Assembly (NCBI GenBank): GCA_944382025.1
Contig: CALWMQ010000198.1
Span: forward strand, 1-6,417
Source of the DNA: an uncultured Clostridia bacterium
Lineage (GTDB): Bacteria > Bacillota > Clostridia > Oscillospirales > Acutalibacteraceae
Length of the DNA: 6,417 nt
Reading direction: 5' to 3'
Part shown: positions 5,100 to 6,417 of the stretch, piece after piece
How positions within the stretch are numbered: the stretch's first letter is position 1
How the letters are laid out: each line of letters begins with the position of its first letter
Notes under the pieces: generated by a model
What the model saw: the letters and a program-made list of their open reading frames with translations, nothing else
The model's database searches: none
What the model was told of the DNA's origin: nothing
Made by a program: the position numbers and the translations under genes

Positions 5100-5858
5100 A
5101 TGAGAACTATCGGCGCTTTTGCAACCCATCCGGGAAAGAGAAGCGAAGCCCTGAAAAAACAAAATGAAGACTATGCACATGCATGGGAAAAGAACGGCAT
5201 CCATTTCCAAGCGGTTGCGGATGGCAACGGAAGGACCGATGCACTGAATCCGGCACCTTTTCTTATAAATGAAGTGCAGCGGTTTATAGACGCTTATTCG
5301 GATCCTCAAATGACCGCCGCGGAAATAAAACGGATGGTAAAAGGGGCTGTACACTGTGCAAATCGGGTTTTGCTTGCTTTCAAACGCGGGGGCGGAGAAA
5401 AATATGCTTCCGACGTATTTGCCTCGCTTGATATGACGGCAATTACACCCGAAGGCGACTTGATTACGGCACATACTGGCGATAGCCGCACATACTTGCT
5501 CAGGGATAATCGTTTGCATCAGCTGTCCAAGGATCATACCGAAGCACAGCGGTTATGCGATGCAGGAAAGATCACAAAAGAACAGATTTTTACGCATCCA
5601 GACCGCGATATTCTCTTTTCTGCTTTGGGATTCGACAATCCTGAGATAGATGTAAGAGACGGCCGGGTAAAGAAAGGCGATATCATCATGCTGCTGACTG
5701 ACGGAGCGCATAAACTGATAAATCCTTCGCAGCTAAATGAAATTGTCATTTCGGCAGGCAACTGCTACGACACCTGCACTGCAATCATAGAAGCCGCCAA
5801 TATGCTCGGTGGTCCGGACAATATTGCGGTTTGCGTTACATACATACCTGATTCATAA
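5100..5858 (+). CDS. PP2C-family protein Ser/Thr phosphatase, single domain
   Basis: A 252-residue cytosolic metal-dependent phosphatase that should remove phosphate from Ser/Thr (or related) residues. The length fits a lone bacterial PP2C domain of the PrpC/Stp type, with no membrane segment. Metal-binding blocks are present: QNED (21-24), VADGNGR (39-45), HTGDSRTYLL (125-134) with KDHT (144-147), LLTDGAHKL (198-206) and GGPDNIAV (237-244), so D24, D41, D201 and D240 are in place. The usual VADGMGGH is altered to VADGNGRT, and the usual GTT motif before the central strands reads ASD (103-105), so it is a divergent member. AGGAGGG begins at 5081, 13 bases from the ATG by its AGGAGG core, slightly long; no better start is seen. 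No Ser/Thr kinase is adjacent. A terminator-like hairpin precedes it, and a TAAAAT at 5069-5074 lacks a good -35. GC is lower than in the genes to the left. Confidence 0.9.
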   Translation: MRTIGAFATHPGKRSEALKKQNEDYAHAWEKNGIHFQAVADGNGRTDALNPAPFLINEVQRFIDAYSDPQMTAAEIKRMVKGAVHCANRVLLAFKRGGGEKYASDVFASLDMTAITPEGDLITAHTGDSRTYLLRDNRLHQLSKDHTEAQRLCDAGKITKEQIFTHPDRDILFSALGFDNPEIDVRDGRVKKGDIIMLLTDGAHKLINPSQLNEIVISAGNCYDTCTAIIEAANMLGGPDNIAVCVTYIPDS

Positions 5859-5964
5859 TACTCAAACGGCATGGCAACGAAGTGATTCGCTGCCTTTCCT
5901 GTTATAAAGCAAAGCCGATCGTCGATGAAAATGCGTATTTTTAAAAAAATATCGAATAAACATA

Positions 5965-5993
5965 TTGATTTCGGCAAAAGCTTATGATATACT
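5965..5993 (+). promoter_or_regulatory. Sigma-A promoter of the AAA-type ATPase gene
   Basis: TTGATT (5965-5970), a 17-base spacer and TATACT (5988-5993) predict a start near 6000 and a leader of about 47 bases. A dyad TGCGT-GCAT-ACGCA (6009-6022) lies just downstream of the start. The 9-base word AAAATGCGT occurs both upstream (5928-5936) and downstream (6005-6013) of the promoter. The ATPase gene therefore has its own transcription unit, separate from PP2C. Confidence 0.75.
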
Positions 5994-6008
5994 AACAGTA
6001 GATAAAAA

Positions 6009-6022
6009 TGCGTGCATACGCA
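6009..6022. repeat. Small dyad in the ATPase leader
   Basis: TGCGT and ACGCA flank GCAT, roughly 10-25 bases after the predicted transcription start. Outer A and T runs lengthen the symmetry imperfectly. It could be an operator or a small mRNA hairpin; no T-run follows at terminator strength. Confidence 0.4.
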
Positions 6023-6046
6023 ATTTTGAAGAACGGGAGAGCGGTT

Positions 6047-6417
6047 ATGATACAGCGTCAACGATATCTCGATAAACTGATTCATAAAAAAGAGAACGGT
6101 ATGGTCAAGGTCATTACCGGAATCCGGCGGTGCGGGAAGTCGTACCTTTTATTTGAAATCTATCGTCAGTACTTAAACAGCATCGGCGTCGACGACGAGC
6201 ATATCATTATGCTTGCCTTGGACGACGACGAGAATATCCGATACAGAAATCCCATTGAGCTGGGGCAATATGTCCGCAGCCTGCTGACCGACAAGGACAA
6301 AATGTATTATGTTTTCCTGGATGAGATTCAAAAGGTTGCAGCGATACCAAATCCGTACCTTCCCGGCAGTGATGAAAAGATCGGTTTCGTAGACGTTTTG
6401 CTTGGGCTGATGAAAAT
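6047..6417 (+). CDS. AAA-type ATPase (AAA_14/DUF4143 family), N-terminal part (cut by window edge)
   Basis: The first 123 codons of a P-loop ATPase are visible, beginning MIQRQRYLDKLIHKKENGMV. Walker A is GIRRCGKS (25-32), with the R-R-C-G-K-S form typical of the COG1373-type 'predicted ATPase' family. Walker B is YYVFLDEIQKV (87-97). The family normally continues into a DUF4143 domain and totals roughly 400-450 residues; that part is beyond the window. After Walker B comes the segment IPNPYLPGSDEKIGFVDVLL (100-119), which I recall as a subgroup trait in Clostridia. Cellular role is not established for the family; such genes are often solitary and variable between strains. GGGAG (6035-6039) lies 7 bases before the ATG, and a promoter is at 5965-5993. 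Confidence 0.88.
   Translation, partial: MIQRQRYLDKLIHKKENGMVKVITGIRRCGKSYLLFEIYRQYLNSIGVDDEHIIMLALDDDENIRYRNPIELGQYVRSLLTDKDKMYYVFLDEIQKVAAIPNPYLPGSDEKIGFVDVLLGLMK

Noticed and set aside
5028..5537. 169-codon minus-strand frame over the PP2C gene
   Set aside because: Shadow of the PP2C coding frame, which has all phosphatase motifs.
5765..6085. 106-codon minus-strand frame over the end of PP2C and the ATPase promoter
   Set aside because: It overlaps the PP2C 3' end, a good plus-strand promoter and the ATPase start, and has no supporting features.
4842..6417. tRNA-Thr 3' end duplicated downstream as an attachment site
   Set aside because: Looked for a second copy of the T-arm-to-CCA sequence and found none within the window.
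1..6417. CRISPR array, insertion sequence or transposase
   Set aside because: No regularly spaced repeats, no transposase-like frame and no terminal inverted repeats with target duplications were seen.

Overview
The window looks like a chromosomal piece of a low-to-moderate GC Gram-positive anaerobe, most likely a Clostridia-type Bacillota. The grounds are strong AGGAGG-type ribosome sites, several near-consensus sigma-A promoters, intrinsic terminators with T-runs, tRNA genes that encode their CCA ends, and a gene set (tandem-ACT protein, glycerate kinase, YdcF/SanA-like protein, PP2C phosphatase, AAA_14-type ATPase) that I associate with gut Clostridia. A placement near Oscillospirales is only an impression.

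Left part (1-2831, GC-rich). The minus strand carries the first 210 codons of secA, running off the left edge just after its Walker B motif. The divergent intergenic region (631-928) holds a secA promoter and a separate promoter for a small tandem ACT-domain protein, which ends in a textbook terminator. After about 300 bases with no gene comes glycerate kinase.

Middle (2832-4684). Glycerate kinase and a minus-strand YdcF/SanA-like gene converge on a 460-base gene-free stretch that contains a perfect 14-bp inverted repeat, probably the terminator of the minus-strand gene. The YdcF-like gene has an excellent promoter and a very short leader, which fixes its start at 3954 rather than at an upstream ATG. 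Beyond it lie about 680 bases with no convincing gene.

Right part (4585-6417). A perfect-consensus promoter drives a tRNA-Asp(GTC)/tRNA-Thr(GGT) pair that ends in a terminator. A second, stronger terminator-like hairpin sits in the leader of a single-domain PP2C protein phosphatase gene. A separate promoter then precedes the start of an AAA-type ATPase that runs off the right edge. Base composition is visibly lower in GC here (about 48-50% in counted lines of the PP2C gene against 60-65% in glycerate kinase), so an accessory segment may begin after the tRNAs.

The genes appear to be mostly separate transcription units, not one pathway. I see no clear new multi-gene system. The best leads are dyad symmetries that bracket core promoter elements at several promoters, the terminator in the PP2C leader, and the possible tRNA-bounded accessory segment.
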